Shown piece by piece: positions 24,067 to 31,478 of a DNA stretch of 64,000 nt. The DNA comes from Blastococcus sp. URHD0036. Its GTDB lineage: Bacteria; Actinomycetota; Actinomycetes; Mycobacteriales; Geodermatophilaceae. A program made the position numbers and the translations under genes. Positions within the stretch are counted from its first letter, which is position 1, and every line of letters starts with the position of its first letter. The notes below the pieces were generated by a model. That model saw only the letters and a program-made list of their open reading frames with translations. It ran no database searches and was not told where the DNA came from. The stretch covers positions 248,001 to 312,000 of the forward strand of contig NZ_JNIK01000017.1 of NCBI RefSeq assembly GCF_000701365.1, written 5' to 3'.

Positions 24067-24882
24067 TCAGGCTCGCACCCGTCCGGCCGGCTCGCGCAGC
24101 CAGGCCCGGATCGCCTCGACGGTCTCCTCCGGCGCGCTCAGGTGCGGGCAGTGGCCGGTCGCGGCCAGCTGGACGAACGTGCTGCCCGGTACCTGCTCGT
24201 GGACGAAGCGCCCCACCGCGTCGGGGGCGATCGCGTCGTCGGAGCACTGCAGCACCAGCGTCGGCACGCTCACCGCGGGGAGGTCGGCGCGGTTGTCGGA
24301 GAGGAAGGTGACCCGCGCGAACTGGCGGGCGATGTCGGGATCGGTCCGGCAGAAGCTGTTGGTCAGCTCCTCGGTCAGCTCCGGCTGCCCGGGGCCCATG
24401 ATCACCGGGGCCATCGCGGCCGACCAGCCGAGGTGGTTGGCGTCGAGGGAGTCCAGCAGCCCGGCGATGTCGGCGCGGGTGAAGCCGCCGGTGTAGTCGC
24501 CGTCGTCGACGTAGCGCGGGTTGGGCCCGACCATCACCAGCGCCCCGAACAGCTCCGGCGCGGCGCGCACCGCGAGGACGCCGATCATCGCGCTGACCGA
24601 GTGGCCCACGAGGACGACGTCGCTGAGGTCCAGCTCCCGGCAGATCTGCACCAGGTCGTCGGCGTAGCCCTGCAGCGAGCCGTAGCGCGCCGGGTCGTAG
24701 GCCGAGAGATCGGAGCCCCCGGCGCCGACGTGGTCGAACAGGACGACGCGGTGGTCGGCCTCGAAGGCCGGCGCCACGAGCCGCCACATCGTCTGGTCGC
24801 AGCCGAAGCCGTGGGCGAACAGGATCGGCCGTCCGGTGGGGACACCACTGATCCGCACCCGGTTGCGAAGCACCACCGACAC
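24067..24882 (-). CDS. rsbQ: RsbQ-like alpha/beta hydrolase (sigma-B energy-stress partner)
   Basis: RsbQ is a small alpha/beta hydrolase required with RsbP for the energy-stress branch of the Bacillus general stress response; plant KAI2/D14 receptors share its fold. This 271-residue protein follows Bacillus RsbQ closely, as I recall that sequence: FAHGFGCDQTMWRLVAPAF at 22-40, GHSVSAMIG with the catalytic Ser at 95, LQCSDDAIAP with the Asp at 215 or 216, and ATGHCPHLS with His at 244. The length is nearly the same as RsbQ (269). I chose the GTG at 24882, since earlier codons in the frame give non-homologous residues. It is followed five bases later by the phosphatase gene. Confidence 0.88.
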   Translation of the reverse strand: MSVVLRNRVRISGVPTGRPILFAHGFGCDQTMWRLVAPAFEADHRVVLFDHVGAGGSDLSAYDPARYGSLQGYADDLVQICRELDLSDVVLVGHSVSAMIGVLAVRAAPELFGALVMVGPNPRYVDDGDYTGGFTRADIAGLLDSLDANHLGWSAAMAPVIMGPGQPELTEELTNSFCRTDPDIARQFARVTFLSDNRADLPAVSVPTLVLQCSDDAIAPDAVGRFVHEQVPGSTFVQLAATGHCPHLSAPEETVEAIRAWLREPAGRVRA

Positions 24883-25048
24883 GGCCGCGAACCTACGTGA
24901 GACCGCGTGGTCCGGCACCCCTCCGCCGCCCGCAGGTGCCCGGCCGGGGCGGGACGGAAAACCCTGGCGCCCGGGACCGCCGCGGCCCTAGCGTCCCCGC
25001 CATCCCGAGCCGCTCCCGGGCCCGGTCCGCTCCCGCATCGAGGTCGCC

Positions 25049-25780
25049 ATGCCCACCGCCGCGGTCCGTCCTCCCGTCTCCCCTCCCGGGTCCGCTCCGG
25101 TGGCCCCCGCGACGCCGTGCCGGGCCACGGCGCACCAGCTCGTCGTCCACCGGCTGGTGCGCCGCGAGTTCCGCGTCCTCACCCGGCTGGCCACCTGGGC
25201 CGCCCCGGACGACCCCGCCCGCACCACGGCGCTGGCCGCGCACGCCGACCTCGTCGGCCGGGTCCTCCTCCAGCACCACGCGCTCGAGCGCGACCTCATC
25301 TGGCCCACGCTGCTGCGCGCCCTGCCGGCGGAGGACGCCGATCGGGCGCGGGGCCGGATCGCCGACTGGACCGCGCGCACCGCCCGGGTGGACCGGCTGC
25401 TGCGCGACGTCGGCACCGCCGCCCGGCAGTGGTCGGTCACGGGGACCGCCGCCGCCCGGGACTCGTTCGCGATGGCCTGCCTGGTCCTGGCCGGCACCCT
25501 CGACGGGCAGACCGCCGAGGAGGAGCGGGCGCTGCTGCCCCTCCTGGCCGTCCTGCCCGCCGAGCAGTGGTCGGCGATCACGGCCGCGGCCGGCTGCGCT
25601 CTCTCGGCGAGGGAGCAGATGTTCGTGCTCGGCCTCGCCCTGGAGGACGCCGGCCCCGGCGAGCAGGCGCGGTTGCTCGCCGCCCTGACCCCGGCCACCC
25701 GGACCGCCTGGCGGCTGAACGGCCGGCGTCGCTACCGCGCGGCGGTCATCCGGCTGCGCGGCGAGCCGCCCGCGGCCTGA
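25049..25780 (+). CDS. Hemerythrin-like HHE-domain protein
   Basis: A 243-residue, mostly helical protein of the HHE cation-binding/hemerythrin-like type, which may bind a di-iron centre for sensing oxygen or oxidative stress. Metal-ligand candidates are LVVHRLVRREFRVL near residue 31, LLQHHALERDLIWP near residue 73 and EERALLPLL near residue 165. The spacing is close to the family pattern, though one His is replaced. An N-terminal Pro/Ala-rich extension of 25 residues and a C-terminal tail rich in Arg are additional. ATG has GAGG five bases upstream. The divergent RsbQ-like gene starts 166 bases away, so a stress link is possible but unproven. Confidence 0.7.
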   Translation: MPTAAVRPPVSPPGSAPVAPATPCRATAHQLVVHRLVRREFRVLTRLATWAAPDDPARTTALAAHADLVGRVLLQHHALERDLIWPTLLRALPAEDADRARGRIADWTARTARVDRLLRDVGTAARQWSVTGTAAARDSFAMACLVLAGTLDGQTAEEERALLPLLAVLPAEQWSAITAAAGCALSAREQMFVLGLALEDAGPGEQARLLAALTPATRTAWRLNGRRRYRAAVIRLRGEPPAA

Positions 25781-25798
25781 CGCCGCGTCGTCCCGCCC

Positions 25799-25933
25799 TC
25801 AGTGGCGGGACGTGCCGCAGTCGGCGCAGCGCTTGCGGTGGGCGCGGCTCTCGCCCGAGCAGTTCGGGCAGGTCCAGGTGGCCTGCTCGACGGTGCTGGT
25901 GGTCGGTCGCTCGATGGTGCTGGTGGCGCTCAT
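25799..25933 (-). CDS. 44-residue zinc-ribbon microprotein
   Basis: A very small protein: about 17 Ser/Thr-rich residues, then WTCPNCSGESRAHRKRCADC. The four cysteines in two C-x2-C pairs are arranged as in a zinc ribbon, and the spacer is basic, which could favour nucleic acid binding. The ATG at 25933 has GGGGGAGG just upstream, a strong ribosome site, so the gene is likely real although below the length most gene finders accept. The open frame extends further upstream only as antisense of the Asp-rich repeat gene. Its stop is 19 bases from that of the convergent hemerythrin-like gene. No function can be named. Confidence 0.6.
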   Translation of the reverse strand: MSATSTIERPTTSTVEQATWTCPNCSGESRAHRKRCADCGTSRH

Positions 25934-26152
25934 GGCCTCCCCCTCTGGTGCGGTGACGGCCGCGGGTCTCGCAGCGTCCCGATCGACGGTAGGCACGCCA
26001 GATGACGCGGAGGTGACCTCCCGGTTGCGCTCCCGGACGGGCCGGGTGAGCCCGCTCACCTGCACCTTTCCGGGCTTCAGCGGTCCTTCAGCGGCCTCCG
26101 TCACGGTCCTCGCATCGGAGCCGACCGGCTCCCTCGTCCGAGGAGACCAGCC

Positions 26153-26860
26153 ATGACCCGCACCCGCCTGACCCGCACCCTGCTCCGCAGCACCGTCCCC
26201 GCCGCGGCCGTCGTCGCCCTGGCCGTGACCGGCGCCGGCACCGCGTCGGCCGACACGACCGCCTTCATCGCCTACGACACCGACGCCAACGGCTACTACG
26301 ACACCTACGGCTTCGACGGCGACTCCGACGGCTACGAGGACACCTACGGCTACGACTACGACGAGGACGGCTACCTCGAGCAGATCGGCACCGACACCGA
26401 CGGCGACGGCTGGGAGGACACCTGGGCCTTCGACGAGGACCAGGACGGCTACGTCGAGGCCGTCGGCGTCGACACGACGGACAACGGCGCGCCGGACGTG
26501 TGGGGGGCCGACGACGATCTCGACGGCTACGTCGACACCCTCTACTACGACGTCGACGACGACGGCTACGCGGACTGGTCCGAGGCGGCCGGCGACTACT
26601 CCTACGCCTACGCCTACGAGGCGGTGACCTTCGCGTTCGTCGAGTCCGACGGGTGGGTCTACTGGGAGGCCACCTACGAGTACGGCGCCGGCTACGACTA
26701 CTTGTCGGCCGGGGACGACGCCCCGTCCGCCGGGGACCCCACCGAGGCAGCGACGGCGGCACCGTCCCTGGAGGCCGCGGCCGTGGACTCCTCGACCGGT
26801 GCGCCGGACACCGTCCGCGAGGTCGCGGCCGACCTGTTCGGCTCCCTCTTCGCCGGATGA
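26153..26860 (+). CDS. Secreted Asp/Tyr-rich calcium-loop repeat protein
   Basis: Function unknown; probably an exported calcium-binding protein. The first 32 residues form a signal peptide ending TGAGTASA. Residues about 38-150 contain seven or eight units of 14-17 residues, each built on an acidic loop such as DTDANGYYD, DGDSDGYED, DYDEDGYLE, DTDGDGWED, DEDQDGYVE or DVDDDGYAD. These D-x-D-x-D-G patterns resemble the loops of EF-hands, dockerins or thrombospondin type 3 repeats, without flanking EF helices. The C-terminal 80 residues are Ala/Ser/Thr-rich. No anchor motif is visible. GAGGAGACC precedes the ATG as ribosome site. Confidence 0.78.
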   Translation: MTRTRLTRTLLRSTVPAAAVVALAVTGAGTASADTTAFIAYDTDANGYYDTYGFDGDSDGYEDTYGYDYDEDGYLEQIGTDTDGDGWEDTWAFDEDQDGYVEAVGVDTTDNGAPDVWGADDDLDGYVDTLYYDVDDDGYADWSEAAGDYSYAYAYEAVTFAFVESDGWVYWEATYEYGAGYDYLSAGDDAPSAGDPTEAATAAPSLEAAAVDSSTGAPDTVREVAADLFGSLFAG

Positions 26861-26900
26861 CGGCCGGCACGAGGGCCGGTGCGCCGGCCGGGCGCCGGGG

Positions 26901-28301
26901 TCACGCCGAGGCGAGGCCCAGCACGCGGGCCCGCTCGGCGAGGGCCGGCACCCGGCCCGGCCCCCCGTCCGGCGCACCGAACCGCCGGCACAGGACCGGC
27001 ACCACCGCGATCACCCGCTCCACCGGCAGTCCGAGGGCCTCGGCGAGCAGCTCCTCGGGCCGCCCGCCGGTGAACCCGCCGGCCGGGACGGCGAGCACCG
27101 TGGCCAGCACGTCCTGCTCCTCGGGCGAGAGGCCGGCGAGCAGCCGGACCGGCGCCTCCGCGGTCGCCAGTGCGGTCTCCGGAGCCGTCGCCGGCCGGGC
27201 CGAGACGGCGGAGCGGAACAGCAGGACCGTCTCCCCGATCCGCAGGACCGCCCCGTCGCGCAGCAGCCGCCGGCCGCCCCGGACCAGCACGCCGTCCACC
27301 AGCGAGCCGTTGCGCGAGACGTCGACGAGCACCCAGCCCAGCCGGCTCCACTCCAGGCGGGCGTGGACGCGGGAGACCTCGCGGTCCCAGACGAGCGCCA
27401 CCGGGTTCTCCGGCGCGCGGCCGATCGTGACGGGGCTGCGGGCGGGGTCCAGCGGCTCGGCCCGCTGCGCGCCGGTCGCGTCCTGGTGGAGCAGGAACGG
27501 CATGCTCTCGCGCTCCAGTCCGCGCAGGTCCTCGGCGTCCAGGACGGCGCGCTCGAGGTCGCGCAGCTCGGCGCCGGGGTCGGCGCCGAGCTCCTCGGCC
27601 AGCACCCGGCGACCGGCCCGGAGGACGCCGAGCGCGTCGGCGGCCCGCCCGGCCCGGTAGAGGCCCCGGACCAGCAGCGCCCGCAGGTGCTCGTGCAGCG
27701 GGTGCTCGGCGACCAGCTCGGTCAGCTCGGCGACCAGCGACACCGACGGGCCGAGGGCGAGGTGGGCCTCCGCGCGGCTGGCCACGGCGGCGAGCCGGTC
27801 CTCCTCCAGGGCACGCAGCTCGGCGGCCAGCCCCGGCTCGTCGGCCAGGTCGGCCAGTGGGGGCCCGGCCCAGAGCTGCAGGGCGGTGTCCAGGGCCGGG
27901 ACCGCCGCGTCCGGCCGTCCCTCCCGCAGCGCCGTCCGGCCCTCCTCGACCGCGCCGCGGAACCGGGCCAGGTCCAGGTCGGCACCGGCGAGGTCGACGG
28001 CGTAGCCGGGGTCGCGGCGCACCACCGCCGGCGCCCCGGCCTGGCCCAGGGCCCGGCGCAACCCGGAGACGTGCGCCTGCAGGGTGTTGCGCGCCGTCGA
28101 GGGCGCGTCGTCGCCCCACAGCACGTCGACCAGGCGGTCGGCCGAGACGGGACGGCCCCCGGCGAGCAGGAGCGTGGCGAGCACCAGCCGCTGCTTGCGC
28201 CCGCCGAGGGGCAGTGGCCAGCCACCGGCACGGACCTCGAGCGGGCCCAGGACCCGGCACTCCACGCGACCGGGGGCGAGAGGGACGGGCACGGCCGGCA
28301 C
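26901..28301 (-). CDS. SARP-family regulator with BTAD and FHA domains (EmbR-like)
   Basis: Probably a transcription activator. An OmpR-type winged helix covers about residues 12-95 (CRVLGPLEVRAGG, GRKQRLVLATLLL and ADRLVDVLWG), a bacterial transcriptional activation (BTAD) domain about 100-250, and an FHA domain about 285-365 with VTIGRAPENP, SRVHARLEW and VSRNGSLVDG, which binds phosphothreonine. The same three-domain order is found in Mycobacterium EmbR, which is controlled by the kinase PknH. A further 95 residues after the FHA domain, including FTGGRPEELLAEALGLPVER, have no counterpart in EmbR. No kinase gene is nearby. The start is uncertain: GTG at 28301 or 28292. The hydrolase gene at 28336 is divergent. 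Confidence 0.85.
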   Translation of the reverse strand: MPAVPVPLAPGRVECRVLGPLEVRAGGWPLPLGGRKQRLVLATLLLAGGRPVSADRLVDVLWGDDAPSTARNTLQAHVSGLRRALGQAGAPAVVRRDPGYAVDLAGADLDLARFRGAVEEGRTALREGRPDAAVPALDTALQLWAGPPLADLADEPGLAAELRALEEDRLAAVASRAEAHLALGPSVSLVAELTELVAEHPLHEHLRALLVRGLYRAGRAADALGVLRAGRRVLAEELGADPGAELRDLERAVLDAEDLRGLERESMPFLLHQDATGAQRAEPLDPARSPVTIGRAPENPVALVWDREVSRVHARLEWSRLGWVLVDVSRNGSLVDGVLVRGGRRLLRDGAVLRIGETVLLFRSAVSARPATAPETALATAEAPVRLLAGLSPEEQDVLATVLAVPAGGFTGGRPEELLAEALGLPVERVIAVVPVLCRRFGAPDGGPGRVPALAERARVLGLASA

Positions 28302-28335
28302 GCCGGCATGCTGCCACCGGAGGGGCCCGCTGCCG

Positions 28336-29001
28336 ATGAGTTCGCGCGCGCTGCCCGGTCCTCCTCCCGTGCTCCCCACCTTCGTCCTCGTCCCCGGTGC
28401 CGGCGGCTCGGCCTGGTACTGGCACCGGCTCGTGCCCGAGCTGCGCTCCCGGGGGGCCGAGGCGGTGGCCGTGGACCTCCCGGCCGACGACGACACCGCC
28501 GGGCTGGCCGCCTACGCCGACGCCGTCGTCGCCGCCGCCGGGGACGCCCGCGACGTCGTCCTCGTGGCGCAGTCGATGGGCGGGCTGACCGCGCCGCTGG
28601 TCTGCGACCGGCTCCGGGCGCGTCTGCTGGTCCTGCTCAACGCGATGGTGCCCCTCCCCGGCGAGACCGGCGGCGACTGGTGGGCCGCGACCGGTCAGGA
28701 CGTGCCGGCGTCGGACGAGGTGTTCCTGCACGACGTCCCCGCCGAGGTGCTGGCGACCGCGCCGCCGCAGCGGGACCAGTCGGGGCGGCCGTTCGCCGAC
28801 CCCTGGCCGCTGGCCGCGTGGCCCGACGTCCCGACCGTCGTCCTGGCCGGCCGCGACGACCGGTTCTTCCCGCCGGACTTCCAGCGGCGGGTCGCCGCCG
28901 ACCGGCTCGGCCTCGAGGTCGAGGAGGTGCCGGGCGGGCACCTGGCCGCGCTGTCGCGTCCGGCCGAGCTCGCCGAACGGCTGGTGGCCCTCGCCGGGTG
29001 A
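28336..29001 (+). CDS. Alpha/beta hydrolase
   Basis: A 221-residue esterase-like hydrolase of unknown substrate. The oxyanion region is FVLVPGAGGSAWYWHRLVPE near residue 15, the nucleophile elbow is AQSMGGL (Ser near residue 80), the acid is in VLAGRDDRFFPPDF near residue 175, and the histidine is in PGGHLAALSRP near residue 199. The triad is therefore complete. The G-A-W-x-W signature after the first strand resembles plant methylesterase-type hydrolases. The ATG at 28336 is used; the GTG at 28369 would shorten the protein by 11 residues. It is divergent from the SARP-FHA gene with only 34 bases between starts. Confidence 0.82.
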   Translation: MSSRALPGPPPVLPTFVLVPGAGGSAWYWHRLVPELRSRGAEAVAVDLPADDDTAGLAAYADAVVAAAGDARDVVLVAQSMGGLTAPLVCDRLRARLLVLLNAMVPLPGETGGDWWAATGQDVPASDEVFLHDVPAEVLATAPPQRDQSGRPFADPWPLAAWPDVPTVVLAGRDDRFFPPDFQRRVAADRLGLEVEEVPGGHLAALSRPAELAERLVALAG

Positions 29002-29074
29002 GCCGCGGCCCCCTGCCGGTCGCGAACGCGCACAATGGTCGGTCCGTCCCGACGACCCGACCCCGAGGAGCGCG

Positions 29075-31378
29075 TTGACGACCACCCGGTCCGATGTCGT
29101 CCCCGACTCCGAGCTGGCCACCGAGCAGGAGTACGTCACCGATCTGTACCGGCGCCTGGACGCCGCGCGCGACCACGCCGCCCACCGGCTGCGCCAGGCG
29201 ATCACCTCACCGGCGGTGTCCCCGCAGGACCTGCAGGAGCGCGACGCGACCGTGCGCTTCCAGTCCGAGCGGGTCACCGCCCTCGACGCCGCCGAGCCCG
29301 GCCTCGTCGTCGGCCGGATCGACCGCACCGAGGACGGCGCGCTCTACGTCGGCCGGATCGGGCTGGCCGCCGACGACGCCACCACCGACCCGGCGCTCGT
29401 CGACTGGCGGGCGCCCGCGGCCCGGCCGTTCTACACCGCCACCCCCATGCACCCGCTCGGCATCGTCCGGCGCCGGCACATCCGCACCCGCGGCCGCACG
29501 GTCACCCGGATCGACGACGAGCTGATCGACGCCGTGACGGCCGCCGACACCGACGGGCTGCAGATCACCGGCGAGGCCGCGCTGCTGGCCGCCCTCGGCG
29601 CCTCGCGCACCGGCCGGATGACCGACATCGTCCGCACCATCCAGGCCGAGCAGGACCGGATCATCCGCGCCGACGCCAACGGCGTGCTGGTCGTGCAGGG
29701 CGGGCCGGGCACCGGCAAGACCGCCGTCGCCCTGCACCGCGCCGCCTACCTGCTCTACACCCACCGCGAGCGCCTGGCCCGGCGCGGACTGCTGGTGGTC
29801 GGGCCGACGCCGACGTTCCTGCGCTACATCGCCGACGTGCTGCCCTCCCTCGGCGAGACCGGCGTGCTGCTGTCGGGGCTCGGGCAGCTGCGGCCGGGCA
29901 TCGACGCCCGGGCCGCGGAGTCGCCGCAGGCCGCCGCCGTCAAGGGCCGGCTGGAGATGGTCGAGGTGCTGGAGCGGGCGGTCCGCGCCCGCCAGGTCGT
30001 GCCCCAGGCGCCGGTGCAGGTGGTCATCGACGGGACGCCGCTGCGGCTGCGCCCGGTCGACGTCGCGCGCACCGGCAGCGCGGCCCGCCGGGCCGCCCGG
30101 CTGCACAACCTGGCCCGGGCCGAGTTCGCCCGCCGCCTGGTCGACCTGCTCGCCAAGCGCCTGGCGGAGAAGCTCGGCGAGGGCATCGACGGCGCCCGCG
30201 ACCTCTTCGGCTCCGACGACCTCAGCTCGCTTCGGCGCGAGGTGGCCGGCGACCCGGGCGTGCGGGCGCTGACCCAGCAACTGTGGCCGCGGCTGACCCC
30301 GGAGGGCTTCCTGCGCGAGCTCTACGCCGACCCCGCTGCGATCGCCGCCGCCACCCCCGGGTGGAGCGAGGCCGACCGCGCGCTCCTGCACCGGCCGGCC
30401 GGGGACTGGACCCCGGCCGACGTCCCGCTGCTGGAGGAGGCCGACGAGCTGCTGGGCACCGACGACTCGGCCGAGCGCGGCCGCGCCGGCCGGGACCGCC
30501 GCCGCCGGCTCGCCGAGGCCCAGGCGACGCTGGACCTGCTGCACGGCTCCCGCTCCACCGACCTGGAGGACGGCGAGGAGGGCGAGGTGCTCAGCGCCGG
30601 CGACCTGCTCACCGCCGAGCGGCTGGCCGACCGGCAGCAGGAGCTCGACCTGCGCACCACCGCCGAGCGCGCCGCCGCCGACCGCACCTGGACCTTCGGC
30701 CACGTCGTCGTCGATGAGGCCCAGGAGCTGTCGCCGATGGCGTGGCGGCTGCTGGTCCGCCGCTGCCCCACCCGGTCGATGACCGTCGTGGGCGACGTCG
30801 CGCAGACCGGGTCGCTGGCCGGTGCCGACCGCTGGGCCGAGGTCCTCGACCCGCACGCGCAGGGGCTGTGGCGGCTGGAGGAGCTGACCGTCAACTACCG
30901 GACGCCGGCCGAGATCATGGCCGTCGCGGCGGACGTCCTGGCGGCGGGCGGCACCGGGCTGACCCCGCCGCGGTCGGTCCGCGAGGGCGGCGAGCCGCCG
31001 TGGGCCGCGCGGGTCGGGGAGTCCGACCTGGCCGGCCGGGCCGCCGCGTGCGCGGCCGAGTGGAACGGGCACGAGGGGACGCTCGCGGTGATCGTCCCGC
31101 CGAGCCGCGTCGCCGCGGTGACCGCCGGGCTGGCGGCCGCGTTGCCCGCGGTCACCTCCGGGCCGGAGGCGGACTCGGCGGCCGGCCCGGTGGTGCTCAC
31201 ACCGACCGAGGCGAAGGGGCTGGAGTTCGACTCGGTGCTCGTCGTCGATCCGCAGGGCGTGCTCGACGAGGGGGTGCGCGGTCGCAACGATCTCTACGTC
31301 GCGCTCACCCGCGCCACCCAGCGGCTCGGCGCCCTCACCCCCGGCGAGCTGCCCGCGGAGCTGAGCCGGCTGGCCTGA
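29075..31378 (+). CDS. helR: HelD/HelR-type RNA polymerase recycling ATPase (UvrD-like helicase)
   Basis: Superfamily 1 motor of the HelD group that binds stalled RNA polymerase and frees it from nucleic acid; the HelR subgroup described in actinobacteria also displaces rifamycins. The 767-residue protein has an N-terminal coiled-coil arm with EQEYVTDLYRRLDAAR, Walker A QGGPGTGKTAVALHRAAYL near residue 208, Walker B VVDEAQELSPMAW near residue 550, GDVAQTGSLAG, and the late motifs TPTEAKGLEFDSVLVVDP and NDLYVALTRATQRLG. It starts with TTG preceded by GAGGAGCG. No rifamycin-associated promoter element of the described palindromic type was recognised upstream. HelR rather than class I HelD is based on overall resemblance; sure of HelD-like, less of subgroup. 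Confidence 0.85.
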   Translation: MTTTRSDVVPDSELATEQEYVTDLYRRLDAARDHAAHRLRQAITSPAVSPQDLQERDATVRFQSERVTALDAAEPGLVVGRIDRTEDGALYVGRIGLAADDATTDPALVDWRAPAARPFYTATPMHPLGIVRRRHIRTRGRTVTRIDDELIDAVTAADTDGLQITGEAALLAALGASRTGRMTDIVRTIQAEQDRIIRADANGVLVVQGGPGTGKTAVALHRAAYLLYTHRERLARRGLLVVGPTPTFLRYIADVLPSLGETGVLLSGLGQLRPGIDARAAESPQAAAVKGRLEMVEVLERAVRARQVVPQAPVQVVIDGTPLRLRPVDVARTGSAARRAARLHNLARAEFARRLVDLLAKRLAEKLGEGIDGARDLFGSDDLSSLRREVAGDPGVRALTQQLWPRLTPEGFLRELYADPAAIAAATPGWSEADRALLHRPAGDWTPADVPLLEEADELLGTDDSAERGRAGRDRRRRLAEAQATLDLLHGSRSTDLEDGEEGEVLSAGDLLTAERLADRQQELDLRTTAERAAADRTWTFGHVVVDEAQELSPMAWRLLVRRCPTRSMTVVGDVAQTGSLAGADRWAEVLDPHAQGLWRLEELTVNYRTPAEIMAVAADVLAAGGTGLTPPRSVREGGEPPWAARVGESDLAGRAAACAAEWNGHEGTLAVIVPPSRVAAVTAGLAAALPAVTSGPEADSAAGPVVLTPTEAKGLEFDSVLVVDPQGVLDEGVRGRNDLYVALTRATQRLGALTPGELPAELSRLA

Positions 31379-31387
31379 CGCGGCGAC

Positions 31388-31467
31388 GATCAGGTCCCCT
31401 GATCACGAAGCGTCCTCCCTCACGTGCTGCGGTGAGGGAGGACGCTCGATGATCAGGGGACCTGATC
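31388..31467. terminator. Two-tier inverted repeat between convergent genes
   Basis: Outer arms 31388-31405 and 31450-31467 pair over 18 bases, inner arms 31410-31423 and 31432-31445 over 14 bases, with a short unpaired junction and an eight-base loop. Each outer arm is itself a small palindrome (GATCAGG...CCTGATC). It lies between two stop codons (31378 plus, 31479 minus), so it can terminate transcription from both sides. Confidence 0.8.
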
Positions 31468-31478
31468 CTGGCGGGCGC

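Noticed and set aside
24062-24787. Upstream extension of the phosphatase gene through the RsbQ-like gene
   Set aside because: The open frame continues to 24787, but the extra residues are the shadow of the RsbQ gene in another frame; a PAS domain starts right after the GTG at 24061.
29002-29074. A rifamycin-associated element upstream of the HelR-type gene
   Set aside because: I looked for a 19-bp GGGGCTTGC-like palindrome and did not find one in the 73-base gap or just upstream of it.
26698-29328. 876-residue open frame on the minus strand opposite the Asp-rich repeat protein, SARP regulator and hydrolase
   Set aside because: Its composition (Arg/Gly/Pro/Ala only) and overlap of three well-supported genes show it is a GC-bias shadow; no protein motif is visible.
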